This document shows, in pieces, positions 17,676-26,488 of a stretch of 64,000 bases of DNA (its first letter is position 1; the number at the start of each line of letters is the position of its first letter). The notes below the pieces were generated by a model that was not told where the DNA came from, made no database searches, and worked only from the letters and a program-made list of their open reading frames with translations. The DNA comes from Streptomyces caeruleatus (GTDB lineage: Bacteria; Actinomycetota; Actinomycetes; Streptomycetales; Streptomycetaceae): the NCBI RefSeq assembly GCF_001514235.1, contig NZ_KQ948924.1:248001-312000 (forward strand). The letters run 5' to 3'. The translations under genes and the position numbers were made by a program.

Positions 17676-18224
17676 ATGACGGCCGGAACCACCCTCACGA
17701 ACGGGACGACGACCGCCGAGCACGAGCTCGCCGCACTGCAGCGGGAGCACGGCCGGCCCCTCTTCGCACTGCTGCTCCGGCTCTGCGACGGGGACCGGCA
17801 GCGCGCCGAGGACCTCGTCCAGGAGACGCTGGTGCGCGCCTGGCAGCATCCCGAGGCCCTGCGCGCCGACGACTTCGACTCCGTACGGCCCTGGCTGATG
17901 ACCGTCGGACGGCGGCTCGCGATCGACGCGCGGCGGGCCCGGCAGGCGCGGCCGCCGGAGGTCGGGGACGCGGTCCTGGAGAACGCGCGGGTGATCTCCG
18001 ACCACGCCGAGCGGGCCGCGGAGATGCTCGATGTGCGCGAGGCTGTGAAGACACTCACTCCGGAGCACCGTGAAGTCCTGGTGCTCGTGTACTTCCAAGG
18101 GGCGAGTGTTGCGGAGGCCGCGCAGGCCCTGGGTATTCCGCCCGGTACGGTGAAGTCCCGCGCGTACTACGCGCTGCGGGCCCTGCGCCGGGTGCTTCCG
18201 GGATACGCGGCCGACCTGCGGTGA
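17676..18224 (+). CDS. ECF-type RNA polymerase sigma factor
   Basis: A 182-residue sigma-70 protein with only regions 2 and 4. Region 2 covers about residues 22-92 (PLFALLLRLCDGDRQRAED, LVQETLVRAWQHPEAL, RPWLMTVGRRLAIDARRA) and region 4 about 123-178 (VKTLTPEHREVLVLVYFQG and GIPPGTVKSRAYYALRAL). ATG 17676 gives the normal length. An unknown gene and then a zinc-binding anti-sigma gene lie downstream in the same direction, so this sigma is probably held inactive at the membrane until a signal arrives. Target promoters are unknown. Confidence 0.9.
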   Translation: MTAGTTLTNGTTTAEHELAALQREHGRPLFALLLRLCDGDRQRAEDLVQETLVRAWQHPEALRADDFDSVRPWLMTVGRRLAIDARRARQARPPEVGDAVLENARVISDHAERAAEMLDVREAVKTLTPEHREVLVLVYFQGASVAEAAQALGIPPGTVKSRAYYALRALRRVLPGYAADLR

Positions 18225-18370
18225 AACCAATGGGAGAGTCAAACCTCCGTAAAGCGCCTTGCTGAACACCCCGGTTGAGTAATCGGCTGTCCTCATCCGT
18301 GTTCCGGATTGGGCCAGGGACCGAGGCCCCGGGGTAGGGCGACGCACTCACCGGAGGAAGGCAGGAAGGG

Positions 18371-18886
18371 ATGCTGCACAGAGGTCAAGAGAGCACGGAC
18401 GGCACCGGCGGCGGTGAACTCACCGTCCCCATGGCGTGGTTGTACGCCGAGTACATCGCCGACGAGCTGCTGCGGACCGGCGATCTCATGCCGCCGACGT
18501 CCTTCGAGTTCCGCGCCGGGCGCGACGCCCTGGCGCTGACCATCTTCCTGTCCGACACCGACGGCGAGCTCTCCGGCATCCGGGTCGTCACCCAGCTGGA
18601 GACGTGGCTGTCGCTGACGGCCTACGACCAGCCGTGGCAGGACTGGGTGCGGGAGCGCATGGCGGGTCTCGCGGCCGAGGCGGACCGGTCCGGCGGGCCC
18701 GCGCCCGACCTGGAACTGGCCGAGGCGGCCTGGCGCTGGCTCCAGGAGACCGAGCTGCTCGCGCCCGATCTCAACGCGGTGCCGGGCGGCGGGGCACTGG
18801 TCGGGGAGGACGAGGGACCGAAGGTGTGGACACCGGCGTGGCAGCTGGGGCTGCCGCTCGGGCACCTCGCCATCCACCTTTTTTAA
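18371..18886 (+). CDS. Unknown protein between sigma and anti-sigma genes
   Basis: A 171-residue soluble, acidic protein that I do not recognise. It lacks a signal peptide and membrane helices. Visible features are a helical start (TVPMAWLYAEYIADELLRTG), a beta-rich middle (SFEFRAGRDALALTIFLSDT), a Trp-rich part (TAYDQPWQDWVRER, AWRWLQETELLA) and a C-terminus in LGLPLGHLAIHLF. The end is unusual: codons CTT TTT TAA form a run of six T in very GC-rich DNA. The start ATG 18371 follows an AGGAAGG-containing stretch. Its place between an ECF sigma gene and an anti-sigma gene suggests a part in that switch, which is inference only. Confidence 0.7.
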   Translation: MLHRGQESTDGTGGGELTVPMAWLYAEYIADELLRTGDLMPPTSFEFRAGRDALALTIFLSDTDGELSGIRVVTQLETWLSLTAYDQPWQDWVRERMAGLAAEADRSGGPAPDLELAEAAWRWLQETELLAPDLNAVPGGGALVGEDEGPKVWTPAWQLGLPLGHLAIHLF

Positions 18887-19037
18887 GTTCTTTTCTCCAC
18901 GGACCAATCCTCGCCCCGGACGGCTCCGAATCCCTTGGTTGCGATTCGGTGTCGGCCTTGAGTGATTCGACTGCCTGGTGCGTACCAGTGGGCGCAAGGA
19001 GTAACACACCCCACACCCAACGGCACGAGGATTCGGC

Positions 19038-19691
19038 ATGAGGTCCCTGGAGAGGCATCGCGACGTCGCCGCGTACGCGCTCGGCGTGCTGAACGAGGCG
19101 GAGGCGTTCCGCTTCGAGGACCACCTCATGGAGTGCCCCCGCTGCGCGGCACACGTGACCGAGTTCGGGCCCATCACCCGCCAGTTGATGCTGTACCGGC
19201 GGTCGACGCCCCAGTTCGTGCACCCCATGACCAGGCCGGGCCCGCAGCTGCTGAACCGGCTGCTCGACGCGGTGGCGGCCCGCCATCGCGCCCGGCGCAG
19301 GCGCACGGTGTACGCCGTGGCCGCCTCGGTGGTGATCGCCCTCGCCGGGCCCGGGGTCGCGATGATGGCGAGCGGCGACGACGGGAGCGCCCAGGTGCTC
19401 CAGGCGACCGACGCGCGCTCGGGGGTGTGGGCGCAGGTCACCACCGAGAACGAGGCCTACGGCAGCCAGGTGGAGCTGAAGGTGAAGGACGGGGCGGGTC
19501 AGCGTCCCTGTCATCTGATCGCCATCGGCCGGGACGGCTCGGAGGAGACCGTGACCAGTTGGCACGCCTCCGACCACGGATCCGGCGAGAACACCATGAC
19601 GGGCGCCTCGGCGATGCACACCGACGACATCGTCCGCTACGAGGTCCGGACGGCGGGCGGGGACCACCTGGTGACGCTCAAGCCCCATTGA
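19038..19691 (+). CDS. Zinc-binding anti-sigma factor with one membrane helix
   Basis: A 217-residue membrane protein. The cytoplasmic head carries the ZAS motif His29-x3-Cys33-x2-Cys36 (EDHLMECPRCAAHV), which binds and inhibits ECF sigma factors. A basic stretch (RHRARRRRT) and one helix at about 90-111 follow, and the rest is an extracytoplasmic domain (GVWAQVTTENEAYGSQVELK; DDIVRYEVRTAGG) resembling the anti-sigma-K/RskA-type outer domain. It should sequester the sigma factor encoded two genes upstream. GAGG precedes the ATG. Confidence 0.88.
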   Translation: MRSLERHRDVAAYALGVLNEAEAFRFEDHLMECPRCAAHVTEFGPITRQLMLYRRSTPQFVHPMTRPGPQLLNRLLDAVAARHRARRRRTVYAVAASVVIALAGPGVAMMASGDDGSAQVLQATDARSGVWAQVTTENEAYGSQVELKVKDGAGQRPCHLIAIGRDGSEETVTSWHASDHGSGENTMTGASAMHTDDIVRYEVRTAGGDHLVTLKPH

Positions 19692-19748
19692 CCGCTCACG
19701 CCCCGGTGAGGCCGCTCAAGCCCCGTTGACCGCTTCGCCCCGGTGTGG

Positions 19749-20612
19749 CTACTTCAGCAACCGCGACAGCCTCCGGTCCGCCAGCGGCTTCCCGCCCGTC
19801 TGGCAGGTCGGGCAGTACTGGAGCGAGGAATCGCTGAAGGAGACCTCGCGGACGGTGTCCCCGCAGACCGGGCAGGGCTCGCCGGTGCGGCCGTGGACGC
19901 GCAGGCCGCTCTTCTTCTCCGACTTCAGCCGGCCGGCCGCCACCCCGCGCGAGCGCTCGACCGCCTCGGTGAGGGTCGTCCGCAGGGCCTCGTACAGCCT
20001 GGCCGTCTCCTGAGGTGTCAGTGATGCCGCCAGCTTGAACGGGGACATCCTCGCCGCGTGCAGGATCTCGTCGCTGTACGCGTTGCCCACCCCGGCGAGG
20101 AGGCTCTGGTCGCGCAGGGCGCCCTTGATCTGGCGGCGCTCGTCCTTCAGCAGGGCCGCGAAACGGGCCTCGTCGAAGTCGTCGGCGAGGGGGTCCGGGC
20201 CGAGGCGGGCGATGCCGGGGACCTGCTGCGGGTCCTGGACGACGTACACCGCGAGACGCTTCTGGGTGCCCGCCTCCGTCAGGTCGAAGCCGGCGCCGGT
20301 CTCCAGAGCCACGCGCAGCGCGAGCGGGCCCTTGCCGGGGCGGGGCATGCCGCTCGGGAGTTCGTCCTTCCAGTGCAGCCAGCCCGCGCGCGCCAGGTGG
20401 GTCACCAGCCGGGGGCCGTCGGCCGTCTCCAGGTCGAGGAACTTGCCGTAGCGGTGCACCGCGGTGACCTCGTGGCCCTCCAGGGCGCTGACGGGCGGGT
20501 CGTACGTCTTCAGGACACTGATCGCGACGGGCAGCACCCGCACGACCTCGTGGCCGACCAGGTTCTCGGTCAGGAAGTCCTTGAGCGCTTCGACCTCGGG
20601 GAGTTCCGGCAT
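19749..20612 (-). CDS. Fpg/Nei-family DNA glycosylase
   Basis: A 287-residue base-excision repair enzyme that removes oxidised bases and nicks the AP site. MPELPEVEALKDFL has the invariant Pro (residue 2, the Schiff-base nucleophile after Met removal) and Glu; VGNAYSDEILHAARMSPF is the helix-two-turn-helix; the C-terminal zinc finger reads CPVCGDTVREV...YCPTCQTGG. The Lys (YGKFLDLE) is present. Homologues in actinobacteria are called Fpg/Nei family; base specificity (Fpg versus Nei) is uncertain, so I leave the symbol empty. The start is fixed by the need for Met-Pro-Glu. Confidence 0.9.
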   Translation of the reverse strand: MPELPEVEALKDFLTENLVGHEVVRVLPVAISVLKTYDPPVSALEGHEVTAVHRYGKFLDLETADGPRLVTHLARAGWLHWKDELPSGMPRPGKGPLALRVALETGAGFDLTEAGTQKRLAVYVVQDPQQVPGIARLGPDPLADDFDEARFAALLKDERRQIKGALRDQSLLAGVGNAYSDEILHAARMSPFKLAASLTPQETARLYEALRTTLTEAVERSRGVAAGRLKSEKKSGLRVHGRTGEPCPVCGDTVREVSFSDSSLQYCPTCQTGGKPLADRRLSRLLK

Positions 20613-20658
20613 ACGTCCAGAGTGCCACCCGGCACCGACAGCCTCAGCCCGGTACGGC

Positions 20659-22803
20659 TCAGCTCCGCTCCGGTACCACGAACTCGCACCACACCGCCTT
20701 GCCGCCGCCCCGGGCCTCCACGCCCCAGACGTCCGTCAGCAGGTCGACCAGGAGCAGGCCGCGGCCTGACACGCCCGACTCGCCCGCCTCGCGGCGCCGG
20801 GGCAGGGCGCTGGAGGAGTCCTCGACCTCGACGCGCAGCCGGCGGTCGGAGCCGGCCAGGACCCGCAGGGTCACCACGGCGGAGCCCTCGGTGTGCATGA
20901 GGGCGTTGGTGATGAGCTCGTCGGCGACCAGTTCGATCTCGTCGGCCCGGTCGCCGGCGCTCCAGGCGCGCACGGCCGCGCGGATCATGTGGCGGGCGCC
21001 GGTGAGGGCCTCGGGGTCGCCGGGGGCGACGTGCTGCTGGAGGCGGCCGCCGGCCTGCGGGGCGTCCAGGACGCGGCGGCGCAGCAGGAGCAGGGCCACG
21101 TCGTCGTCACCGCCGCGTTCCTCGGCGACGTCGATCAGGCGGTCCGCGAGGTCCCGTACGTCGTTCGGGCCGGTGGCGATGAGCGCGGTGAGGGTCTGCA
21201 TGCCGTCGTCCAGGTCGGCGCCGGGCTGTTCGACCAGGCCGTCGGTGCACAGCAGCAGGGTGTGGTCGGAGTCCAGCTCGATGGTGCCGACCGGGTATTC
21301 GAGCCGTCCGAACTCCGCGGACAGGCCGAGCGGCAGCCCGCCCTCGACGGGCACGCGTCGGCAGGCGCCGCCGGGCTCCCGCAGCAGGGGGTCGATGTGG
21401 CCGGCCCGGACCACCTGGACGACGCCGGTGGACAGGTCGGCCTCCGCGTACAGACAGGTCGCGAAGCGGTCGGTGTCCAGCTCGTGCAGGAACACCGAGG
21501 CGCGGGCCATCACGGTGGCCGGGGTGTGCCCCTCTGCGGCGTAGGCGCGCAGGACGATGCGCAGCTGGCCCATGACGGCGGCGGCGTGCGTGTCGTGGCC
21601 CTGGACGTCGCCGATGACCGCGCCGACCCGGCCGCCCGGCAGCGGGATCAGGTCGTACCAGTCGCCGCCGATGTCCCGGCCGAGGGAGGCGGAGCGGTAG
21701 CGGACGGCGACGTCGGCGCCGGGCACGCTGGGGATGGTGCGCGGCAGCATGGCCTGCTGGAGGCCGGTGGCGAGGTCCTTCTCCTGCTCGTAGAACATGG
21801 CCCGCTGCAGGCTCTGCGCGATGCTGCTGCCGAGGGCGACGAGCACGTTGCGGTCCTCGGTGGAGAAGCCGCGCCGGTCGCTGTAGAGCAGGCCGATGGC
21901 GCCGATCGGCCGGGCCTGGGCGATCAGCGGCATATAGGCGGCGGACGTGATGTGCAGATCGGTGATGTGCGGCCAGAGCACCGGGTAGCGCTTGGCGAAC
22001 TCCTCCGGCGACTCGATGAAGCGGGGGCTGAGGGTCCGTACGACCTCGCTCATCGGGTACTGCTCGTCGATCCGGGTGACCATGGTCCCGGGCACGAAGC
22101 TGCCCGCGGGGCCCTCGGCGACCAGCCGGATGCGGCCCGCCTCGACCAGGCCCATGACCAGGCTGGTGGCGCCGAGATGGGTGATGCCGTGGGTGTCCTT
22201 GAGGACGTCGATGACGTCCTGGACGGTGCGGGCGTGGGCGAGGGCGGCCGTGGTGAGCTGCACGACGCTGGTCTGCTGACGGCGTGCCTCGTCCGCCGCC
22301 GCCTGCTCGCGCCGCTCCTCGCTCTCGGCGAGTTCGTCGGTGGCGTCGCGGACGATGCCGATGATGCGGCGCGGGCGGCCGGTCTCGTCGCGGCGGATGT
22401 AGCCCTGGGTGTGGGTCCAGCGCAGGGTGCCGTCGCGGCAGCGGATGCGGAAGTAGACGCCGTAGTTCTCGCTGCCGTCCTTCATCGCCTTGGAGACCAG
22501 GCCGTCCAGCCGGTAGGCCTCCGGCGGCGGGACCCGGATCGCCAGGGTGGCGGGATTGCCGTCGTATTCGTCGGGGTGCAGGTCGAAGACCTCGTGGGCC
22601 TGGGCGTCCATGTGGAACTGACCGGAGTCCAGGTCCCAGTCGAAGCTGCCCATGCGGTTGAGCGCCAGGATCGGATCCGGGTGGGCGGGCCAGTCGTCCG
22701 GGAGTGACAGGGCGCTCGCTCCCCGATCAACCATGGGGCCACCTTGCCAGGGTTTGCCGGATTCTTCGACCGGGGTGACGGAACTGCCTTCGCTTGATTC
22801 CAC
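20659..22803 (-). CDS. PAS-GAF-SpoIIE phosphatase with HATPase (anti-sigma kinase-like) domain
   Basis: A 714-residue cytoplasmic signalling protein. Order: PAS (about 45-160, FDWDLDSGQFHMDAQAHEVF, ending GIVRDATDELAES), GAF (about 190-350), PP2C/SpoIIE serine phosphatase (about 360-565; IGGDWYDLIPLPGG, VIGDVQGHDTHAA, LLCTDGLVEQPG, GGDDDVALLLL) and a C-terminal HATPase_c/RsbW-like kinase (ELVADELITNALMHTEG; VEVEDSSS; SGRGLLLVDLLTDVWG). Such proteins dephosphorylate or phosphorylate anti-anti-sigma factors, setting sigma activity by partner switching; the partner is not encoded nearby. GTG 22803 with GGAG upstream is used; ATG 22734 (AAGGTGG upstream) is also possible. Confidence 0.88.
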   Translation of the reverse strand: MESSEGSSVTPVEESGKPWQGGPMVDRGASALSLPDDWPAHPDPILALNRMGSFDWDLDSGQFHMDAQAHEVFDLHPDEYDGNPATLAIRVPPPEAYRLDGLVSKAMKDGSENYGVYFRIRCRDGTLRWTHTQGYIRRDETGRPRRIIGIVRDATDELAESEERREQAAADEARRQQTSVVQLTTAALAHARTVQDVIDVLKDTHGITHLGATSLVMGLVEAGRIRLVAEGPAGSFVPGTMVTRIDEQYPMSEVVRTLSPRFIESPEEFAKRYPVLWPHITDLHITSAAYMPLIAQARPIGAIGLLYSDRRGFSTEDRNVLVALGSSIAQSLQRAMFYEQEKDLATGLQQAMLPRTIPSVPGADVAVRYRSASLGRDIGGDWYDLIPLPGGRVGAVIGDVQGHDTHAAAVMGQLRIVLRAYAAEGHTPATVMARASVFLHELDTDRFATCLYAEADLSTGVVQVVRAGHIDPLLREPGGACRRVPVEGGLPLGLSAEFGRLEYPVGTIELDSDHTLLLCTDGLVEQPGADLDDGMQTLTALIATGPNDVRDLADRLIDVAEERGGDDDVALLLLRRRVLDAPQAGGRLQQHVAPGDPEALTGARHMIRAAVRAWSAGDRADEIELVADELITNALMHTEGSAVVTLRVLAGSDRRLRVEVEDSSSALPRRREAGESGVSGRGLLLVDLLTDVWGVEARGGGKAVWCEFVVPERS

Positions 22804-22822
22804 GACCGCTCCACGGCCCCGG

Positions 22823-24097
22823 TCAGCCGTCGAAGACGTCGGTGGGGCTGCCGAAGACGCTGTCGGTGGCGGCGGGGGTGTCGGGGTCGTCCGGGGCGTC
22901 GGGGACGAGCCCGCCGCCGTCGGGTGCGTCAGGGGCGTCCGGGACGGTCTCGGGGCCGGTCTCCTCGGGGGTGTCCCGGGAGTCCGAGGTGGCCGGGGAG
23001 GTCCGCGGTTCCGGACGGGAGGTGGGCGGGCTGGGCTCTGCGGGGGACGTCGGGGGCGACGCCGACGCCGAGGCGGTGGCGGTGGCGGTGGCGGTGGCGG
23101 TGGCGGTGGGGCAGTCGCGGGGCGCTCTCGCGGGGGTTCCGGCCGGTGGCTCGTCCGGGGCGGCGGGGGTGGCAGGGGTGGCGCCGGGCGTCGAGGTCAC
23201 GCAGTCGGTCGGCGGCTCGGGCGGCGAGGTGGGCTCGCCGGGCGAGGCGCTGGGGGTGCCGGAGCCGCTGTCGTGCGGGTGCGGGACCGGGGTCCGGGGC
23301 GGGGTCGGGGCCGGGGTCGGGGTCGCCGGCTTCGGGGGCCGTACGACGTGGTCGTGGTCGTGGCCGCGATGGCCGACCGGCCGTTCGATCCAGGTGCGGT
23401 GGGAGACGTCGATGATCGTGATGTCGGTGATCACCTGAAGTGTCGGGGCCACCACGATCACCTGGTCCGGCCGGTATCCGGACCAGGCCCGCCCGCTGGT
23501 GCCGCCTCCGCCGCGCGGGTCGAGGGGCGGGGCGAGCGGGTTGCCGCAGGCGCAGCGGACGCGCGGCACCCCGTGACGGTCGACGAGGACGGCGGTGCCG
23601 GCCTGGAGGACGGACTGGTAGGCGGTCACCGTGCCATCGCGGAACCCGTGGTTGGTGACCCGGGTGTCGGCGCGCAGGACGACCGAGGTGAGTCCGCGCA
23701 GATAGCCGGGGATCGACGCCTGGGAGATGCCCGCGGCCCGGGCGAAGGCATGCCCCTTGGCCCGGTCGGCGGTGAGCCGGTCGGTCTGCCGCCGGACGTC
23801 GCAGCTGCCGGCGCCCCGGGTGCCGCCGTACAGGCCGGGCGTCTCACCGGACAGGGACTGGAGTCCGGTCCGGCCCGACCGCGCCGGCCTCGGCGTCCGG
23901 GTGACCGGCGGCGGGGCGACGGTCGAGGTCGCCGTGGACTCGGTGAAGGGATCGGGGCCCTGGTCGGCGACGGGCTGGAGAAGGACACCGCCGTCCGCTC
24001 GTGTGTCCTGGTCGCCGCCGTCACCGCATCCGGCGACGACGAGCGCCGCCGAGAGCGCGCAGGCCGTGACGAGGGTTCGGGTGGGTGTCGGCACCAC
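22823..24097 (-). CDS. Lipoprotein with DUF6777-like domain and Pro/Thr-rich tail
   Basis: A 424-residue predicted lipoprotein. Signal and lipobox: ACALSAALVVAGCGDGG (Cys about residue 24). A folded domain of about 190 residues follows (LYGGTRGAGSCDVRRQ, QASIPGYLRGLTSVVLRADT, GFRDGTVTAYQSVLQAGTAV, RVRCACGNPLAPP, YRPDQVIVV), which I associate with the DUF6777 family. The last 180 residues are a low-complexity Pro/Thr/Ser/Ala tail containing a Thr-Ala run encoded by hexanucleotide repeats. Function unknown. It starts 148 bases from the divergent lipase maturation factor gene and ends 19 bases before the SpoIIE-type gene's stop-to-start space. Confidence 0.75.
   Translation of the reverse strand: MVPTPTRTLVTACALSAALVVAGCGDGGDQDTRADGGVLLQPVADQGPDPFTESTATSTVAPPPVTRTPRPARSGRTGLQSLSGETPGLYGGTRGAGSCDVRRQTDRLTADRAKGHAFARAAGISQASIPGYLRGLTSVVLRADTRVTNHGFRDGTVTAYQSVLQAGTAVLVDRHGVPRVRCACGNPLAPPLDPRGGGGTSGRAWSGYRPDQVIVVAPTLQVITDITIIDVSHRTWIERPVGHRGHDHDHVVRPPKPATPTPAPTPPRTPVPHPHDSGSGTPSASPGEPTSPPEPPTDCVTSTPGATPATPAAPDEPPAGTPARAPRDCPTATATATATATASASASPPTSPAEPSPPTSRPEPRTSPATSDSRDTPEETGPETVPDAPDAPDGGGLVPDAPDDPDTPAATDSVFGSPTDVFDG
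23075..23110 (-). repeat. Six-unit GGTGGC hexanucleotide repeat
   Basis: Five perfect GGTGGC units plus one GGTGGG on the plus strand; on the coding strand they encode a Thr-Ala run. A likely site of length variation. Confidence 0.85.
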
Positions 24098-24245
24098 GTC
24101 CTCCCGCCGGTTGTGGGACGTTTCGCCCCATTGTCTGCTTCACTCGCTCGGGTTACGCAAGCGGAGAAGTGGTATACGGAGAGTCACATGAGGCGGATGG
24201 CGCGACAATGAGGAGAAGAGCGGAGAGGAGGGGAGGGGACGGGCT

Positions 24246-25667
24246 GTGGAGTGGTTCATCGCACCGGACTACTGGACGAGCCGGCTGGTCTTCCAGCGGG
24301 CTCTGGCCGGCGTGTATCTCGTCGCGTTCCTGACGGCGGCCCTCCAGTTCCGGGCGCTGATGGGTGAGCGCGGCATGCTGCCCGTGCCGCGCTTCGTCGC
24401 GCAGGTGCGCTTCAGGGCGGCGCCGAGCCTGTTCCAACTCCACTACTCGGACCGCTTCTTCGCCGCGTGCGCCTGGTCGGGCGCCGCGCTGTCGGCGGCG
24501 CTGCTGGCCGGGCTGGACAACGCCGTGCCGCTGTGGGCCGCCATGCTGCTGTGGCTGGTCCCGTGGGCGCTGTACCTGTCGATCGTGAACGTCGGCCAGA
24601 CCTGGTACTCGTTCGGCTGGGAGTCGCTGTTGCTGGAGGTCGGCTTCCTCGCCGTCTTCCTCGGCAACGACGAGGTGGCGCCGCCGGTCGTGGTGCTGTT
24701 CCTGCTGCGCTGGATCCTGTTCCGCGTCGAGTTCGGCGCGGGTCTGATCAAGATGCGCGGCGACGAGTGCTGGCGGAAGCTGACCTGCCTGGACCACCAC
24801 CACGAGACCCAGCCGATGCCGGGACCGCTGAGCTGGTTCTTCCACCATCTGCCGAGGCCGCTGCACCGGGCCGAGGTGGCCGCCAACCACGTCACACAGC
24901 TCGTCGTCCCGGTCCTCCTCTTCACGCCCCAGCCGATCGCGACGGCCGCCGCCGCCCTGATGGTCGTCACCCAGCTGTGGCTGGTCCTGTCGGGCAACTT
25001 CTCCTGGCTGAACTGGATCACCATCGTGCTGGCCCTGTCGGCGATCGAGTTCCCGGGCGATCCGCCGTCCACGGCGGACGCACCGCTCTGGTACGAGGTC
25101 GTGGTCCTCGCGGTCGCCGCGCTCCTCGTCTTCCTGAGCTACCACCCGGTCGCCAACATGGTCTCCCGCCGCCAGATCATGAACCGCTCCTTCGACCCGC
25201 TCCATCTGGTCAACACCTACGGCGCCTTCGGCAGCGTCAGCCGGATCCGGTACGAGGTGGTGATCGAGGGCACGGATGACGACGTGCCGCGGGAGGACTC
25301 GGACTGGCGGGAGTACGAGTTCAAGGGCAAACCCGGCGATCCCCGGCGCTGGCCGCGGCAGTTCGCGCCCTACCATCTGCGGCTCGACTGGCTGATGTGG
25401 TTCGCCGCGCTGTCGCCCGCCTACGCCGGGTCGTGGTTCGCCGCGCTGGTGGAGCGGCTCCTGGAGAACGACCGCGCCACGCTGAGGCTGCTGCGCCGCT
25501 CCCCGTTCCCGCCCGACGCACCGCCGCGCTACATCCGCGCCCGTCTCTTCCGGTACCGCTACACGACGTGGCGTGAGCTGCGGGAGACGGGGGCGTGCTG
25601 GGAGCGGACGTATGTGCGGGAGTATCTGCCGCCGACCAGGCTGGCCGGGATGACTCAGAGGTCGTAG
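24246..25667 (+). CDS. Lipase maturation factor family membrane protein
   Basis: A 473-residue multi-pass protein of the LMF family, whose vertebrate member helps fold lipases in the ER; bacterial roles are not settled. It has several helices (FQRALAGVYLVAFLTAAL, LWAAMLLWLVPWALYLSIV, VVVLFLLRWILFRVEFGAG and others), the family core GLIKMRGDECWRKLTCLDHHHETQPMP, SWFFHHLP and GNFSWLNWITI, and a soluble C-terminal part with YEVVIEGTDDD and FAPYHLRLDWLMWFAAL. The GTG start at 24246 follows a GGAGGGGAGGGG purine run. Its end overlaps the convergent lactonase gene by 13 bases. No secreted lipase gene is adjacent. Confidence 0.85.
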   Translation: MEWFIAPDYWTSRLVFQRALAGVYLVAFLTAALQFRALMGERGMLPVPRFVAQVRFRAAPSLFQLHYSDRFFAACAWSGAALSAALLAGLDNAVPLWAAMLLWLVPWALYLSIVNVGQTWYSFGWESLLLEVGFLAVFLGNDEVAPPVVVLFLLRWILFRVEFGAGLIKMRGDECWRKLTCLDHHHETQPMPGPLSWFFHHLPRPLHRAEVAANHVTQLVVPVLLFTPQPIATAAAALMVVTQLWLVLSGNFSWLNWITIVLALSAIEFPGDPPSTADAPLWYEVVVLAVAALLVFLSYHPVANMVSRRQIMNRSFDPLHLVNTYGAFGSVSRIRYEVVIEGTDDDVPREDSDWREYEFKGKPGDPRRWPRQFAPYHLRLDWLMWFAALSPAYAGSWFAALVERLLENDRATLRLLRRSPFPPDAPPRYIRARLFRYRYTTWRELRETGACWERTYVREYLPPTRLAGMTQRS

Positions 25668-26488
25668 ACCCGGGTGGCGGTCGTCTCGAAGATCTTCCGT
25701 AGGTCGGATTTCTCCGTCAACTCACGTGCCGTGTCGAGTACTTGGCCGTACGACGCCGCCAGCGTGCACACCGGCCAGTCGGAGCCGAACATCAGCCGGT
25801 CCGGGCCGAAGGCGTCCAGGACGACGTCCGCGTAAGGACGCAGGTCGGCGACCGTCCAGGAGGCGAGGTCGGCCTCGGTGACCATGCCGGAGACCTTGCA
25901 GACGGTGTTGGAGAGGGCGGCCAGGGAGCGGACCGCCGTCTCCCAGGGTTCCCGCCCGCCGGAGGCGATGGGCGGTTTGCCCAGGTGGTCGAGGACGAAG
26001 GTGAGTTCGGGCAGTACGGCCGCGGCGCGCACGCAGGCGGGCAGCTGGTGCGGGAGGACGACCAGGTCGTAGACCAGCCCCGCCTCCGCCACGGCGGCCA
26101 GCCCGCGCCGTACGTCCGCCCGCAGCAGCCACTTTGGGTCGGACTCGCCCTGGACCTGGTGGCGGATGCCCTTCAGATACCGGCCCCCGGGCAGCTCCCG
26201 CAGCCGGGCCAGTTCGTCGGCGACGTCGGGGCGGGTGAGGTCGGTCCAGCCGACGACGCCCGCGACGAGGTCGTGCTCGGCGGCGAGGGCCAGGAACTCC
26301 GGGGTCTCCTCGGCGACCGTGACCGTCTGGACGAGGACCGTGCGGTCCACACCGGCGGCCCGCGCCTCGGGGTCGAGGTCGGCGACGGTGAAGTTCCGCC
26401 GGAGCGGCCGGAGTTCGGGGCCGGTGATCCAGTCCTGGTCCCGGACCGAGAGGTCCCAGACATGGTGGTGGGCGTCGACGATCGTCAC
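25655..26488 (-). CDS. Amidohydrolase-family sugar lactonase (probable L-fuconolactonase)
   Basis: A 277-residue TIM-barrel metal hydrolase of the amidohydrolase_2 family. Key motifs: VTIVDAHHHVWDLS (metal HxH), VGWTDLTRP, KGIRHQVQGE, LTFVLDHLGKPP, and MFGSDWPVCTLAASY (the Asp that activates water). In the L-fucose oxidation pathway known from Xanthomonas this family opens L-fucono-1,5-lactone to L-fuconate. It is the last gene of the eight-gene operon, and its GTG overlaps the stop of the mutarotase gene (GTGA). L-rhamnono- or galactonolactone are possible substrates too. Confidence 0.85.
   Translation of the reverse strand: MTIVDAHHHVWDLSVRDQDWITGPELRPLRRNFTVADLDPEARAAGVDRTVLVQTVTVAEETPEFLALAAEHDLVAGVVGWTDLTRPDVADELARLRELPGGRYLKGIRHQVQGESDPKWLLRADVRRGLAAVAEAGLVYDLVVLPHQLPACVRAAAVLPELTFVLDHLGKPPIASGGREPWETAVRSLAALSNTVCKVSGMVTEADLASWTVADLRPYADVVLDAFGPDRLMFGSDWPVCTLAASYGQVLDTARELTEKSDLRKIFETTATRVYDL

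Noticed and set aside
18878..19041. A -1 frameshift extension of the 18371 gene product to the ATGA overlap with the anti-sigma gene
   Set aside because: The slip site is not a canonical X-XXY-YYZ heptamer and the extension has no recognisable protein features. Kept only as a speculative point within the trio finding.
23075..23110. Hexanucleotide repeats as a CRISPR-like array
   Set aside because: They are short, contiguous, in frame and encode a Thr-Ala run in a lipoprotein tail.
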